A stretch of DNA of 64,000 nt from JBHYDC01 sp051861205 (lineage in GTDB: Bacteria > Pseudomonadota > Alphaproteobacteria > Rhizobiales > Pleomorphomonadaceae), in contig JBHYDC010000019.1 of NCBI GenBank assembly GCA_051861205.1, positions 21,289 through 85,288 on the forward strand, written 5' to 3'. The translations under genes were made by a program, and so were the position numbers. A model generated the notes under the pieces. That model made no database searches, had not been told where the DNA came from, and was given only the letters and a program-made list of their open reading frames with translations. This document shows positions 8,807-17,492 of this stretch, piece by piece. Each line of letters opens with the position of its first letter. The first letter of the stretch is position 1.

Positions 8807-9790
8807 TCACGTTTTCAGGGCAGGGGTGCGCGCGGGGGCATCCCAAAGCTCAAGCCGATCGTCGTTGAGTTGACTGAGGGTCAGCGAAAAGCCGTTCATG
8901 TCGAGCGATGTCGCGAAGCTGCCGACGAGGCTTCGCTCGATCACGATCCCCGCCTCGCCAAGCTGGCAGCGCGCGGCACCGCTGGCAATGTAAAGTTCGG
9001 GCAGCGGCATGCCGCCGAGGCCGTTGACGATCATCAGATGGCGGGCGCTTGCATCGAACCCCTCGTCCGCCCGGATGGCATCCAGCATCTGGTGCACCAG
9101 AACCGACGCGCTGGCCATGGGAAGGCGCCGGGTGCCCGGCTCGCCGTGAATGCCGACGCCAAACTCTACCTCGTCGGCCGCCAGCGTGAAGGGTGGCGCG
9201 CCAAGCTCGGGCGCCGTGGATCCAGACAGCGCGATGCCGATCGATCGTGTCGCGTTCGACACGGCGGCGCCCAGTTCCGCCAGGGATTGCAGGTTCGCTC
9301 CGCGCTCGGCCGCCGCACCTAGGATCTTTTCCACCGCCAGCGTTCCGGCCACCCCCCGCCGGCCGGAGCCGTTGGGCCCGCGCCCCACCGCCACGTCATC
9401 GGCCACGATCACGGTCGCCACCGGAAAATCGGCAAGCTCGGAGGCGATCTCGAAGTTCATCCGGTCGCCGTCGTAGTTCTTCACGATGAAGAGCACGCCC
9501 GCGCCCTGGTTCGCGCGCGCCGCCGCCGCCACGATCTGATCGGGCGTCGGCGAGGTGAACACCCGCCCCGGACAGGCCGCGTCCAGCATGCCCGGCCCCA
9601 CGAACCCGGCATGCATCGGCTCGTGTCCCGATCCGCCGCCCGATACCAGCGCCACCTTGCCGGGCACGAAATGGCGCCGGTGCACGCAGCGCGCCGTCTC
9701 GTCCCACGCCACCAGATCGGCATGCGCGGCCACAAGCCCTTTCAGATAATCCGCGGCATAATCCGCAGGGTCGTCGAGGATCCGCTTCAT
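8807..9790 (-). CDS. dhaK: Dihydroxyacetone kinase, DhaK (DAK1) subunit
   Basis: 327 residues; DhaK binds the ketose covalently through a histidine and receives phosphate from DhaL. SGGGSGHEP near residue 50 is the substrate loop and GIHGEPG in the C-terminal half holds the ketose-binding His. I start it at the ATG at 9790: it overlaps the Enzyme I stop codon as ATGA, and the protein then begins MKRILDDPADYAADYL as in the family. It is a stand-alone DAK1 chain, unlike the DhaKL fusion encoded 4 kb upstream in the same operon. Together with the separate DhaL and the PTS proteins between them it would form a PEP-dependent kinase. Confidence 0.92.
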   Translation of the reverse strand: MKRILDDPADYAADYLKGLVAAHADLVAWDETARCVHRRHFVPGKVALVSGGGSGHEPMHAGFVGPGMLDAACPGRVFTSPTPDQIVAAAARANQGAGVLFIVKNYDGDRMNFEIASELADFPVATVIVADDVAVGRGPNGSGRRGVAGTLAVEKILGAAAERGANLQSLAELGAAVSNATRSIGIALSGSTAPELGAPPFTLAADEVEFGVGIHGEPGTRRLPMASASVLVHQMLDAIRADEGFDASARHLMIVNGLGGMPLPELYIASGAARCQLGEAGIVIERSLVGSFATSLDMNGFSLTLSQLNDDRLELWDAPARTPALKT

Positions 9791-11352
9791 CGTCCTTGCC
9801 GCCAGGTTTCGATCGCCTGCCTCACCCGCGAAAGCGCAGCCGGCGCCACCGATACCGACCGGATCCCGCTCGTCAGTAGCGCCGGCAACACGGCAGGATC
9901 GGCCGCCGCATCGCCGCAAACCGCCAGCGGCAAGCCCCGCCGCGCCGCGCTCTCCACCGCGATCGCGATCAGCCGCTGCACTGCCGGCGCCTCCGCCTCG
10001 TCGAGCCCGATCAGGTCCGGCGCCTCCCGATCTGCCGCGAACACATGCTGCACCAGATCATTGGTTCCGATCGACGCAAACGCCACATCGAACAAATCCA
10101 GCGTCAGCGCCGCCGCCGGCACCTCCACCATCATGCCGATCTGTACGTCGCCGGCCGGAACCCGCGCGCCGCGAAGAGCGTGGAGTTCTGCCTGCACCAA
10201 CGCGCGCGCCCGCTCCACTTCGGCGGGAATGGCCACCATCGGAAACATCACCCCGAACGGCCGGATCGCGGCGGCGCGCAGCAGCGCCCGCGCCTGAAGG
10301 CGAAACACCTCCGGCCGCGCCAGCGAAAGCCGCAGGCCCCGCAGCCCGAGGGCGGGGTTCTTCTCCAACCGGCCGATCCAGGGCAGGGCCTTGTCCCCGC
10401 CCGCATCCATGGTCCGGATCGTCACGGGCCGCTCGCCCGCCCACTCCAGCACCCGGCGATAGGCGGCTAGCTGCTCGTCCTCGCCGGGCGGTTGATCGCG
10501 GCCGCGAAACAGGAACTCGGTGCGCACCAGCCCGATCCCGTCGCAGGACGCCGGATCCAGCCCCGCGAGATCGCCGAGCCCATCGATATTGATCATAACG
10601 CTGATCCTGCCGGCTCCCCCCTTCGCCGCCGGCACCGCTGCGGGCCGGGCCGGGGTGCCCGCCGGAACGAGCATGCGGTCTGCCTCCAAAGGCGAGGCGA
10701 TCAGCCGCCCCTCGTCCGCCAAGAGCACCGCCTCGCGGTGAGCGGCACCCGGCAACGGATAGGTTCCAACCAGCATGGGAATGCCGCGTGCCCGCGCCAA
10801 AATGGCGGCATGGCCGTTGATCCCCCCGCCCGAGGTCACGATACCGGCGCGTTCGGGCCAGTGCCATTCGATCAAGGCGGAGGGCATCACATCCGCCGCC
10901 ACCACAATTCCGCCCGCGGGAATACTCACGGCCAGATGCCCGACGGCGCCGATCAGGTGCCGCTCCAAACGCTCCATCACATCGGTGAGATCCACCGCCC
11001 GCGCTGCCAGCGTTTCGTCGCCGGAGCTTTCAAATTCGCGCGCAAGCTTTGCGATCGCCCCCCGCCATCGCTCGATCGGCGACCCCGCGCGCTCGCCGCC
11101 CTCGGTCCCAGTCAGGTCCATCGCCAGGAGTTCGAGTTGAAACTCCACGATCCCGGCCAGCGATCGGTCCACGCGCCCGGCAAGCGCCGTCAACTCGCGC
11201 TCAGTCGCCCTCATGGCGCCCGCCACATCGTCGGCGCTGAAGCTCGCCCGCGTCCAGTCGATCAGCCCCGGCCGGCCGCCAATGTGAACGAGCGGACCGG
11301 CGATCGATCCCGGCGACGCGCGTCGGCCGTGGAATTCCTCACGGGCCGGCAT
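9787..11352 (-). CDS. Enzyme I of a dedicated PTS (PEP-protein phosphotransferase)
   Basis: 521 residues, somewhat shorter than E. coli EI (575). The swivelling phosphohistidine domain has GGGINGHAAILARARGIP with the active His, and the C-terminal PEP-binding barrel has GIGLVRTEFLF, the arginine/metal motifs IRTMDAGGDK and SIGTNDLVQ, and the catalytic Cys in VCGDAAAD. It passes phosphate from PEP to HPr. Its start ATG lies inside the HPr gene (14-bp overlap), and its stop overlaps the start of dhaK, so the three are translationally coupled. No fused GAF or HPr domain is present. Its partner is expected to be the adjacent HPr and DhaM, not a general sugar PTS. Confidence 0.93.
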   Translation of the reverse strand: MPAREEFHGRRASPGSIAGPLVHIGGRPGLIDWTRASFSADDVAGAMRATERELTALAGRVDRSLAGIVEFQLELLAMDLTGTEGGERAGSPIERWRGAIAKLAREFESSGDETLAARAVDLTDVMERLERHLIGAVGHLAVSIPAGGIVVAADVMPSALIEWHWPERAGIVTSGGGINGHAAILARARGIPMLVGTYPLPGAAHREAVLLADEGRLIASPLEADRMLVPAGTPARPAAVPAAKGGAGRISVMINIDGLGDLAGLDPASCDGIGLVRTEFLFRGRDQPPGEDEQLAAYRRVLEWAGERPVTIRTMDAGGDKALPWIGRLEKNPALGLRGLRLSLARPEVFRLQARALLRAAAIRPFGVMFPMVAIPAEVERARALVQAELHALRGARVPAGDVQIGMMVEVPAAALTLDLFDVAFASIGTNDLVQHVFAADREAPDLIGLDEAEAPAVQRLIAIAVESAARRGLPLAVCGDAAADPAVLPALLTSGIRSVSVAPAALSRVRQAIETWRQGR

Positions 11353-11641
11353 CGGCGGGCTCCGGCTTCAGGTCGAAATTCCGCTTCACCAGCGCCACCA
11401 GTTCCGTCACGGCGTCACCGGCGTCGCTTCCAGAAGCGCGGAAGTAGATGCGGCCGTCTTTTTTCAACCGCGTCGCCATCACCTGCACGATGCTCTTGGC
11501 ATCGCTCCACGGCCCACCCGGCGCCGAAGACACGTCGATGCGAGCGGCGAAAACACGCGCTGCCTGGGTCAGCTTCACCGATGGGCGGGCGTGTAAGCCC
11601 ACGTCGTCGGTAACCACTGCATCGCCGTGCACGAAGTTCAA
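11339..11641 (-). CDS. HPr-like phosphocarrier protein
   Basis: 100 residues. The motif GLHARPSVKL near residue 16-25 has the phosphorylated His, and SDAKSIVQVMA occupies the place of the regulatory serine segment. HPr takes phosphate from Enzyme I and gives it to the DhaM-type EIIA next door. I keep the TTG start at 11641 because GGGGAGG lies six bases before it; a GTG three codons on is possible. It follows the DhaM gene by 22 bp and overlaps the Enzyme I gene. Confidence 0.92.
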   Translation of the reverse strand: MNFVHGDAVVTDDVGLHARPSVKLTQAARVFAARIDVSSAPGGPWSDAKSIVQVMATRLKKDGRIYFRASGSDAGDAVTELVALVKRNFDLKPEPADAGP

Positions 11642-11663
11642 CTTGGCCTCCCCACGCTACCCA

Positions 11664-12050
11664 TCAGGCCATCACGTCCTCGGCGGTCTTGCGAACGCTT
11701 GCGAGCCGCGCGCCGCCGGAGGCCTCGGTCGCCGCCATCACGGCCCCTTCCACGATCGGCGCCGTACAAATCACCACCCGCCTGCGCCGGTCGTCGTCCA
11801 GCATCTCGATCGCCATTTCCGTATTGGTCTCGGCCCCGCCAAGATCCACCAGCACGGCGACCCCCGCCTCCGACCACGCCGCCTCGATGGCTGCCCGGAT
11901 GGCAGCCACATCGGTTCCAAGCCCTCCGTCGGCATTGCCGCCGCACCAGGCAAGCGGGATCGTATCGCCCACCATCTGGCGCACCATGTCCGCCGTTCCC
12001 CGCGCCACCAGCGGCGAGTGAGACACGATCACGATGCCGACGCAGGCCAT
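11664..12050 (-). CDS. dhaM: DhaM-like EIIA-mannose domain protein
   Basis: 128 residues from the ATG at 12050, which has GGGAGAG five bases upstream. The EIIA-Man fold is clear: VGIVIVSHSPLVARGTADM has the phosphorylated His, and VLVDLGGAETNTEMA is the second family motif. DhaM carries phosphate from HPr to the ADP bound in DhaL. E. coli DhaM is a fusion of EIIA, HPr and an EI fragment; here the three parts are separate genes in the same order of phosphate flow. It lies between the isomerase-like gene (20 bp gap) and HPr. Confidence 0.9.
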   Translation of the reverse strand: MACVGIVIVSHSPLVARGTADMVRQMVGDTIPLAWCGGNADGGLGTDVAAIRAAIEAAWSEAGVAVLVDLGGAETNTEMAIEMLDDDRRRRVVICTAPIVEGAVMAATEASGGARLASVRKTAEDVMA

Positions 12051-12070
12051 TCTGCTCTCTCCCTTGATCC

Positions 12071-12919
12071 TCATGCGGCCGCCCAGCCGTTACGGATAGT
12101 CGCGATCCCGTCCCGCCAAACCTCGTCCGGCGAGGGAAAAAAGTCGCGCCAGACCCGCGTCGCGGCGGCAAGTTCGGGCAGGGCGCGGCCGAAGGCTTCG
12201 ATCGTCAGCCACCCGTCATAGCTGGCCGCTTTCAGCGCGGCGAAGGTTTCGGCCCACGCCACCTGTCCGGTCCCCGGCGTGCCCCGGTCGTTCTCGGAAA
12301 TGTGCACATGGGCAAGATGCGGCGCCAGCGTGCCGATCGCCCGGCTAACGCTCTTTTCCTCGATATGGGCGTGAAAGGTGTCGTACATCGCCTGGATGCG
12401 CGGATGCCCGGTCGCCGTCACATGGGCCGCCAACTCCGCCGCTGTCGTCAGGCCGTAGGTCTCGAACCGGTTCAGCGCCTCCAGCGCCAGCGTCACGCCC
12501 TGGCGTTCGGCATGCTCGCCGATCATCCGGTGAAACGCCACCATGCGTTCCGCCTCGGTGCTCGTCACCGGCGCACCGGTGAAATGCCCAAGGGCGGCAT
12601 GAAGCGGTCCGCAGAGAATGTCCGCCCCTAGGGCTGCGGTGCAGTCGATCGCCCAAGACACATGATCCGCCCCCGCCTGCCGCACGGCGGCATCCTCGCT
12701 CAGCGGGTGCTGTCCGGGCGATGGAATGACGGTGAGCGCGGTCCGGCCAAGGCCGAGCGCATCCAGGCGGCGGCCGATCTTGGCATAGTCATCAGGCGTG
12801 CCGGCGAACACGGGCACTTCCACGCCGTCATAACCGGCGGCTTTCAGGCTCTCGATCGTCGGCCAATGCCGATCCTCGATATCAGTGGTCCAGAGCAGCA
12901 GATTGAAGCCTATTTTCAT
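12071..12919 (-). CDS. TIM-barrel sugar isomerase/epimerase (hydroxypyruvate isomerase / tagatose-3-epimerase-like)
   Basis: About 282 residues of the xylose-isomerase-like barrel superfamily. The expected metal ligands are visible: Glu in LALEALNRFE, Asp and His in MYDTFHAHIEE, His in HVHISENDRG and Glu in LTIEAFG near the end. Such enzymes isomerise or epimerise small keto-sugars, and a relative acts on L-erythrulose-1-phosphate. Within this operon it may convert the imported sugar into a DhaK substrate or process the phosphorylated product; the true reaction is open. I use the ATG at 12919; a GTG just before it abuts the dhaL stop codon. AGGAGGG lies upstream of both. Confidence 0.85.
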   Translation of the reverse strand: MKIGFNLLLWTTDIEDRHWPTIESLKAAGYDGVEVPVFAGTPDDYAKIGRRLDALGLGRTALTVIPSPGQHPLSEDAAVRQAGADHVSWAIDCTAALGADILCGPLHAALGHFTGAPVTSTEAERMVAFHRMIGEHAERQGVTLALEALNRFETYGLTTAAELAAHVTATGHPRIQAMYDTFHAHIEEKSVSRAIGTLAPHLAHVHISENDRGTPGTGQVAWAETFAALKAASYDGWLTIEAFGRALPELAAATRVWRDFFPSPDEVWRDGIATIRNGWAAA

Positions 12920-12922
12920 CAC

Positions 12923-13567
12923 TCAGGCCCTCCTTGCCTCAAGACGGTCCGGCGCGGTATCTTCCCTCGCCATCAGAACACTCGCCACCGCCGCCACCAG
13001 CACTGCCGCCGAGCGTGCGCCCGGATCCACCGTCCCGATCGAACGATCCCCCAGAAACGCCGCCCGCCCGCGTAGCGCCTTCATGGGCCGGGTCGCCTCC
13101 GCACCCGCTTCTGCAATTGCGGCAAGCTCCGCGTAGCGTCCGGCGGCAAGCGCCTCGGCGACGGGGTAGAGAACGTCCAGCATGGTCTTCTGCCCGGCCT
13201 CAGACCGCCCGCGCGCCGCCGCTCCATCCACGCCCTTCAAGAAAGCCGGCGCGATATCGGACGCTTCAAAGTCGCCGGGCAAAGCTTTGCCGAATTCAAG
13301 AAACAGCGTGCCATAGAGCGGGCCGGACGCGCCGCCGATCGTCATCACGAGCAGCGTGCCGGTCGCTTGGAGAAAGCCGGGCAGGGGCTGGGTGGCCAGA
13401 TCGCGAACGCCTTTTTCAAGGGCGGCCAGCCCACGCGCCATGTTCAGCCCATGGTCGCCGTCGCCGATCGCCTGATCCAGCCGTGTCAACTCGTCAAGAT
13501 GGACCCTGATCGCGACGGCCGCCGCCGCGATCAGCTCTGTCTTCACGTCGGCGTCGATCCGGATCAT
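12923..13567 (-). CDS. dhaL: Dihydroxyacetone kinase, DhaL (DAK2) subunit
   Basis: 214 residues, all-helical DAK2 family. The magnesium/ADP motif LDQAIGDGDHGLNM with three aspartates, the glycine loop GGASGPLYGTLF, and GQKTMLDVLYP are intact. In PTS-type systems DhaL keeps ADP bound and is re-phosphorylated by DhaM. Because a separate dhaM and dhaK follow, this copy probably belongs to the PEP-dependent kinase, whereas the fused DhaKL upstream would use ATP. The stop codon directly abuts the next gene. Confidence 0.92.
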   Translation of the reverse strand: MIRIDADVKTELIAAAAVAIRVHLDELTRLDQAIGDGDHGLNMARGLAALEKGVRDLATQPLPGFLQATGTLLVMTIGGASGPLYGTLFLEFGKALPGDFEASDIAPAFLKGVDGAAARGRSEAGQKTMLDVLYPVAEALAAGRYAELAAIAEAGAEATRPMKALRGRAAFLGDRSIGTVDPGARSAAVLVAAVASVLMAREDTAPDRLEARRA

Positions 13568-13603
13568 GGCTAAACCCTCCGAAACGCCGGTTCACGGCAG
13601 GCG

Positions 13604-15253
13604 TCAGGCTGTGCCAGCCTCCGCCAGCGCGGCGAACAGGATCGCGATCGCCGTCGCGCCGGGGTCGGAGATCCCCGAAAGGCTGGCTTCCTGCACATAG
13701 CTCGACCGGCCGGCCCGGCCTTCCAGCATATGCGCCGTTGCCTCCGCCCCGCTTTGCGCCGCCTCGGCCGCAGCCGTCAGGCTACCACCACTCGCGATAA
13801 CCCGTGCGGCCGGCCAGAAGGCGTCCATCATGGTGCGCTGACCCTCGGCCGCGCCGCCGCAATTCTGCAGCACGGTAAGGCCGTGAACAAAGGCTTCTTG
13901 AATTGGGCGTCCGCCCTTCAAGGCGTTGCCGATGCCCGCCGACAGCAGCGACAACAGCACGCCGCTCGATCCGCCCGCCGTCTTCGATAGAATGTCCGAC
14001 AGCGCGAGGAACAGCGCCGAGCGGTCGGCCAGCGGCAGGCGTCCCAGCGCCGCGTCGATCGCGCTGGCGGCATTGGCGAAGGTGGTGCCCGTATCGCCGT
14101 CGCCGACCTTGGCGTCGAGCGCGTTCAGTGCGCCGCGCGCCGCAACCAGCGCCGCCGCGCCCGCCGCGATCAGCTTGCGCGCAACCGGGTCGTCAGACGG
14201 GTGAAACGCCGTGCCCGCCACCGCATCTGGAACCGGCCGCACCACGGCCGGCGCCACCGTCACGAGGCCGGGCCAGGTCCGCACCGCCGTCGGGGCCGCG
14301 AAGGCTTCCACAGTGGCCGGATCCGCCTCGACGATCGTCAGCGACACGCCGCGCATGTCGAGTGAGGTCATCAGCGCCGCCGGGCCCACGATATGGCTGA
14401 CGTGCTTAAACGCGGGCGCCGCCGTCAGCGCCTTCAGGATCGCCGACGCTTCATAAGGCGCAACGCCGCCCAGCGTATTCACCAGCGCCACATAGGATTT
14501 GCCCGCCTGGATCCTGCCGTCCGCCGTCAAGCGCGCCCAAAGTTCGGCCGCGATATCCGTGCCGCTCGCGATAGGTTTCTGGCCGATGCCGGGCTCGCCG
14601 TGAATGCCGAGACCGACCTCCATATGGCCGTCCGCGATGCGTTCCTCGAAGGCGTTGCCGGGAATCCGGCAGGTCGTGAGCGAAACGCCCATGGTGGCAA
14701 GCCGCCCCGCCAGTCCGCGCGCAGCCGCCGCGATGGTCTCCAGGCTCTCGCCCTTTTCGGCGAGATAGCCGGCCAGCTTATGCACGAACAGCGTGCCGGC
14801 AATGCCGCGGGGATGGCCGAGATGGGCCGTCGCCACGTCGTCGGACACGAGCACGGTTTCAACCGGAATGCCCTTCGCCCGCGCCTTTTCGGCGGCAAGG
14901 CCGAAGTTCAGCCGGTCGCCGGTGTAATTCTTGACCACGAGCAGGCAGCCGGCCGGGCCGGACACCGCCATGATCGCGGCGAACACCGCGTCCACGCTCG
15001 GCGATGCGAACACCTCGCCGCACACGGCGGCCGTCAACATGCCTGCGCCTACGAAACCGGCGTGAGCCGGTTCATGCCCGGATCCGCCGCCGGAAATCAC
15101 GGCGACACGGTCGGCGGACCAGTCGTCGCGGATCACCACCTTGATCGAGGGATAGCCGTCCAGTCGCGCCAGCGTTCCGGGCGGCGCGGCGGCAAGAACA
15201 CCGTCGATCACGTCGGTCACCAGGGTGTCGGTCGAAGCGTAAAAGCGTGCCAC
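13604..15253 (-). CDS. DhaKL fusion, ATP-type dihydroxyacetone (or other ketose) kinase
   Basis: 549 residues from the GTG at 15253, chosen because CGGGAGG lies five bases upstream and the protein then begins MARFYASTDTLV like other DAK proteins; an ATG at 15277 has no ribosome site. Residues ~1-330 are a DhaK domain (SGGGSGHEPAHAG, GLGIHGEPGIG with the substrate His). Residues ~365-549 are a DhaL domain (DAKVGDGDTGTTF, GGSSGVLLSLL, GQRTMMDAFWP). One-chain DhaKL enzymes use ATP directly. Some members phosphorylate erythrulose instead of dihydroxyacetone, so the substrate is left open. It follows the ABC ATPase genes after a 125-bp spacer with hairpins. Confidence 0.9.
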   Translation of the reverse strand: MARFYASTDTLVTDVIDGVLAAAPPGTLARLDGYPSIKVVIRDDWSADRVAVISGGGSGHEPAHAGFVGAGMLTAAVCGEVFASPSVDAVFAAIMAVSGPAGCLLVVKNYTGDRLNFGLAAEKARAKGIPVETVLVSDDVATAHLGHPRGIAGTLFVHKLAGYLAEKGESLETIAAAARGLAGRLATMGVSLTTCRIPGNAFEERIADGHMEVGLGIHGEPGIGQKPIASGTDIAAELWARLTADGRIQAGKSYVALVNTLGGVAPYEASAILKALTAAPAFKHVSHIVGPAALMTSLDMRGVSLTIVEADPATVEAFAAPTAVRTWPGLVTVAPAVVRPVPDAVAGTAFHPSDDPVARKLIAAGAAALVAARGALNALDAKVGDGDTGTTFANAASAIDAALGRLPLADRSALFLALSDILSKTAGGSSGVLLSLLSAGIGNALKGGRPIQEAFVHGLTVLQNCGGAAEGQRTMMDAFWPAARVIASGGSLTAAAEAAQSGAEATAHMLEGRAGRSSYVQEASLSGISDPGATAIAILFAALAEAGTA

Positions 15254-15333
15254 GATGGCCTCCCGAGCCAACTTCATCTGCGTTTAGGCGCGCGCCCTGT
15301 TCGTCAGGCGGCTGCACCCACTCTTTTATTCAC

Positions 15334-15374
15334 CGGGCGTTGACGCCCGTTTTCGTCATCAGGCGCTGACGCCT
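15334..15374. repeat. Two adjacent stem-loops between ABC ATPase and DhaKL genes
   Basis: CGGGCG-TTGA-CGCCCG at 15334-15349 and AGGCG-CTGA-CGCCT at 15361-15374 are two short perfect inverted repeats with related loops, placed just after the ATPase stop codon. In the transcribed (minus) direction no U-run follows, so they are unlikely to be simple terminators. They could protect or partition the mRNA between transporter and kinase blocks. Confidence 0.5.
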
Positions 15375-15378
15375 TAAG

Positions 15379-16389
15379 TCAGGCGCGCACGCGCCGGCCG
15401 TCGCCATCAAAAAACAGCGGCTTCTTCGCCTCAAGCCGCACCCGCATGCCGCGTTTCAGCGGGCTATGCGGTTCGATCAGCACGACAACCTTGTGTTCGC
15501 CGAGCGCCAGATTGAGGTAGGTGTGATCGCCAAGCGGCTCGATCCGCTCCACCACCGCCGCCCCCGCTTCGTCCTCGGCAACGTCCAGATGCTCGGTCCG
15601 AAGCCCCACCCAAGCCGACTTGCCCGGAACCGCGTTCACGGGGATCGCGCCCACCGGCAGGATGTTGATGCGCGGCGTGCCGAGCCGGGTCGCTACATAG
15701 ACGTCGTCCGGATCCTCGAACATCTCGCGGGGCGTTCCGATTTGAACCAGCTTGCCTTCCGCCATGACGCCGATCCGGCTCGCCATGGTCATGGCTTCCA
15801 CCTGATCGTGGGTGACATAGAGCACCGTCGCGCCAAGGTCGCCCTGGATGCGCTTCAGCTCAAGCCGCAGATCCGAGCGCAGCTTGGCATCCAGCGAGGA
15901 CAGCGGCTCGTCCATGAGATAGGCCTGCGGCGTGCGCACCAGCGCCCGGCCGATCGCCACACGCTGCATCTCGCCGCCCGAAAGCCGGGTAGCCTTGTTC
16001 TCAAGCTTGCCGCCGATCCGCAGCATCTCCGCGATCGCCTTCACCCGCACCGAAATCTCCGCTTCCGGCACGCGCCGCGCCGGCGAGCGCAGCGGGAAGG
16101 CCAGATTGTCGAATACTGTGAGGTGCGGATAGAGCGAATACTGCTGGAACACGAAAGCCACGTCGCGTTCGGCCGGCGAAGCGCCCGACATGTCGTGCCC
16201 GCCGATGAAGACGCGCCCCTTCTCGGGCTTCTCCACACCCGCGATCACGCGTAGCGTCGTTGTCTTGCCGGCCCCGGTCGGTCCGAGCAGCACCACGAAC
16301 TCGCCGTCGGCCACCGTCAGCGACAAATCGGAAACCGCCGTGGTCGTCCCGAACGACTTGGAGATCCCGTTGAGCAAAATTTCAGCCAT
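15379..16389 (-). CDS. ABC importer ATPase (MalK/UgpC type), second of a pair
   Basis: 336 residues from the ATG at 16389, which overlaps the end of the preceding ATPase gene by 8 bp. Walker A GPTGAGKTTT, signature LSGGEMQRVAIGRAL, Walker B YLMDEPLSSLD and the switch His in VTHD are standard. The C-terminal third is an MalK-like regulatory (TOBE) domain. It works at the cytoplasmic face as a heterodimer with its neighbour, driving the two permeases. Such paired, non-identical ATPases are seen in the glycerol-type (GlpST) ABC importers of rhizobia. Confidence 0.92.
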   Translation of the reverse strand: MAEILLNGISKSFGTTTAVSDLSLTVADGEFVVLLGPTGAGKTTTLRVIAGVEKPEKGRVFIGGHDMSGASPAERDVAFVFQQYSLYPHLTVFDNLAFPLRSPARRVPEAEISVRVKAIAEMLRIGGKLENKATRLSGGEMQRVAIGRALVRTPQAYLMDEPLSSLDAKLRSDLRLELKRIQGDLGATVLYVTHDQVEAMTMASRIGVMAEGKLVQIGTPREMFEDPDDVYVATRLGTPRINILPVGAIPVNAVPGKSAWVGLRTEHLDVAEDEAGAAVVERIEPLGDHTYLNLALGEHKVVVLIEPHSPLKRGMRVRLEAKKPLFFDGDGRRVRA

Positions 16390-17488
16390 GGGTTCCCCCG
16401 GCGTTGAGTGTCGGGTTGACCGTCGCGATCGCGGCCCCGCTCGCCACATCGAACAGCGAAACGCGCTCGGACAGGAAGTCGAGGCCGATCATCTCGTCCC
16501 GCTCCACCTGGCGATCCGCCGGCACGCGCGCCTTCACTTGGCCAAAAGGCGTTTCCAGCGTCACGATCTGCTGGCTGCCGAGATATTCCGCGCCCAGTGT
16601 CCGCCCGCGCAGAACGCCGGTGTCGCCGAGGCGGATATGCTCCGGCCGAACGCCGAGCACCACCGGCTTTTCGGCGAAACCGTCGATCACCTGGGGAATG
16701 CCCACGGTTGCGCTTCCCAGCGTCATGCTGGTCGCGCCCGTCGCCGCCGCGCCATGGAACCGCAGGAAATTCATCGGCGGCGAACCGATGAAGTCGGCCA
16801 CGAACAGGGTCGCCGGCCGGTCGTAGATTTCCTGCGGGCTGGCGAACTGCTCGATCACGCCCTTGTTCATCACGGCGATCTTGTCGGCCATCGCCATGGC
16901 TTCGTGCTGATCATGCGTGACGTAGATCGTGGTCGCCCCAAGGCGCTCATGCAGCGCCCGCAGCTCTCCGATCATCACTTCGCGCATTTCCGTATCGAGC
17001 GCGCCGAGTGGCTCGTCCATCATGAAGGCGAGCGGCTTTCGCACGATCGCCCGGCCAAGCGCGATGCGCTGGCGGTCGCCGGAGGAAAGGCCCGACACCG
17101 ACCGGTCGAGGAGATCGGTGATGCGCAAGATGCGCGCGGTCTCTTCCACCCGCGCCTTGATCTCGGCCGCCGGCGTGCCCTGGTTCTTCAGGGGATAGGA
17201 AATATTTTGCCGCACGTTCATATGCGGATAGAGCGCAAAGAGCTGGAACACGAAGGCGATGTCCCGCTCCGACGCGCGCTTCTGCGTCACGTCCTCGCCG
17301 CCGAGCGTGATCGTCCCGGAGGTCGGCAGTTCGAGCCCCGCGATCATGCGCAGCGTCGTCGTCTTGCCGCAGCCCGATGGCCCGAGCATCACGAAGAACT
17401 CGCCGTTTTCCACGGTGAAGGACGAATCCTTCACCGCGACGAATGTGGCGAAAGCCTTATGGAGATTGGTTACCTTGATCTCGGCCAT
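16382..17488 (-). CDS. ABC importer ATPase (MalK/UgpC type), first of a pair
   Basis: 368 residues. Walker A GPSGCGKTTT and Walker B FMMDEPLGALD are normal. The signature is LSSGDRQRIALGRAI rather than LSGGQ, so one of the two composite ATP sites of the heterodimer would be unusual. The C-terminal TOBE domain is complete. It follows the small membrane protein gene by 4 bp and overlaps the next ATPase gene. Confidence 0.92.
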   Translation of the reverse strand: MAEIKVTNLHKAFATFVAVKDSSFTVENGEFFVMLGPSGCGKTTTLRMIAGLELPTSGTITLGGEDVTQKRASERDIAFVFQLFALYPHMNVRQNISYPLKNQGTPAAEIKARVEETARILRITDLLDRSVSGLSSGDRQRIALGRAIVRKPLAFMMDEPLGALDTEMREVMIGELRALHERLGATTIYVTHDQHEAMAMADKIAVMNKGVIEQFASPQEIYDRPATLFVADFIGSPPMNFLRFHGAAATGATSMTLGSATVGIPQVIDGFAEKPVVLGVRPEHIRLGDTGVLRGRTLGAEYLGSQQIVTLETPFGQVKARVPADRQVERDEMIGLDFLSERVSLFDVASGAAIATVNPTLNAGGTHG

Positions 17489-17492
17489 GGCC

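Noticed and set aside
15334..15349. Hairpin followed by TTTT read as a plus-strand terminator
   Set aside because: No plus-strand gene lies upstream; the surrounding genes are all minus-strand, so I list it as an intergenic stem-loop instead.
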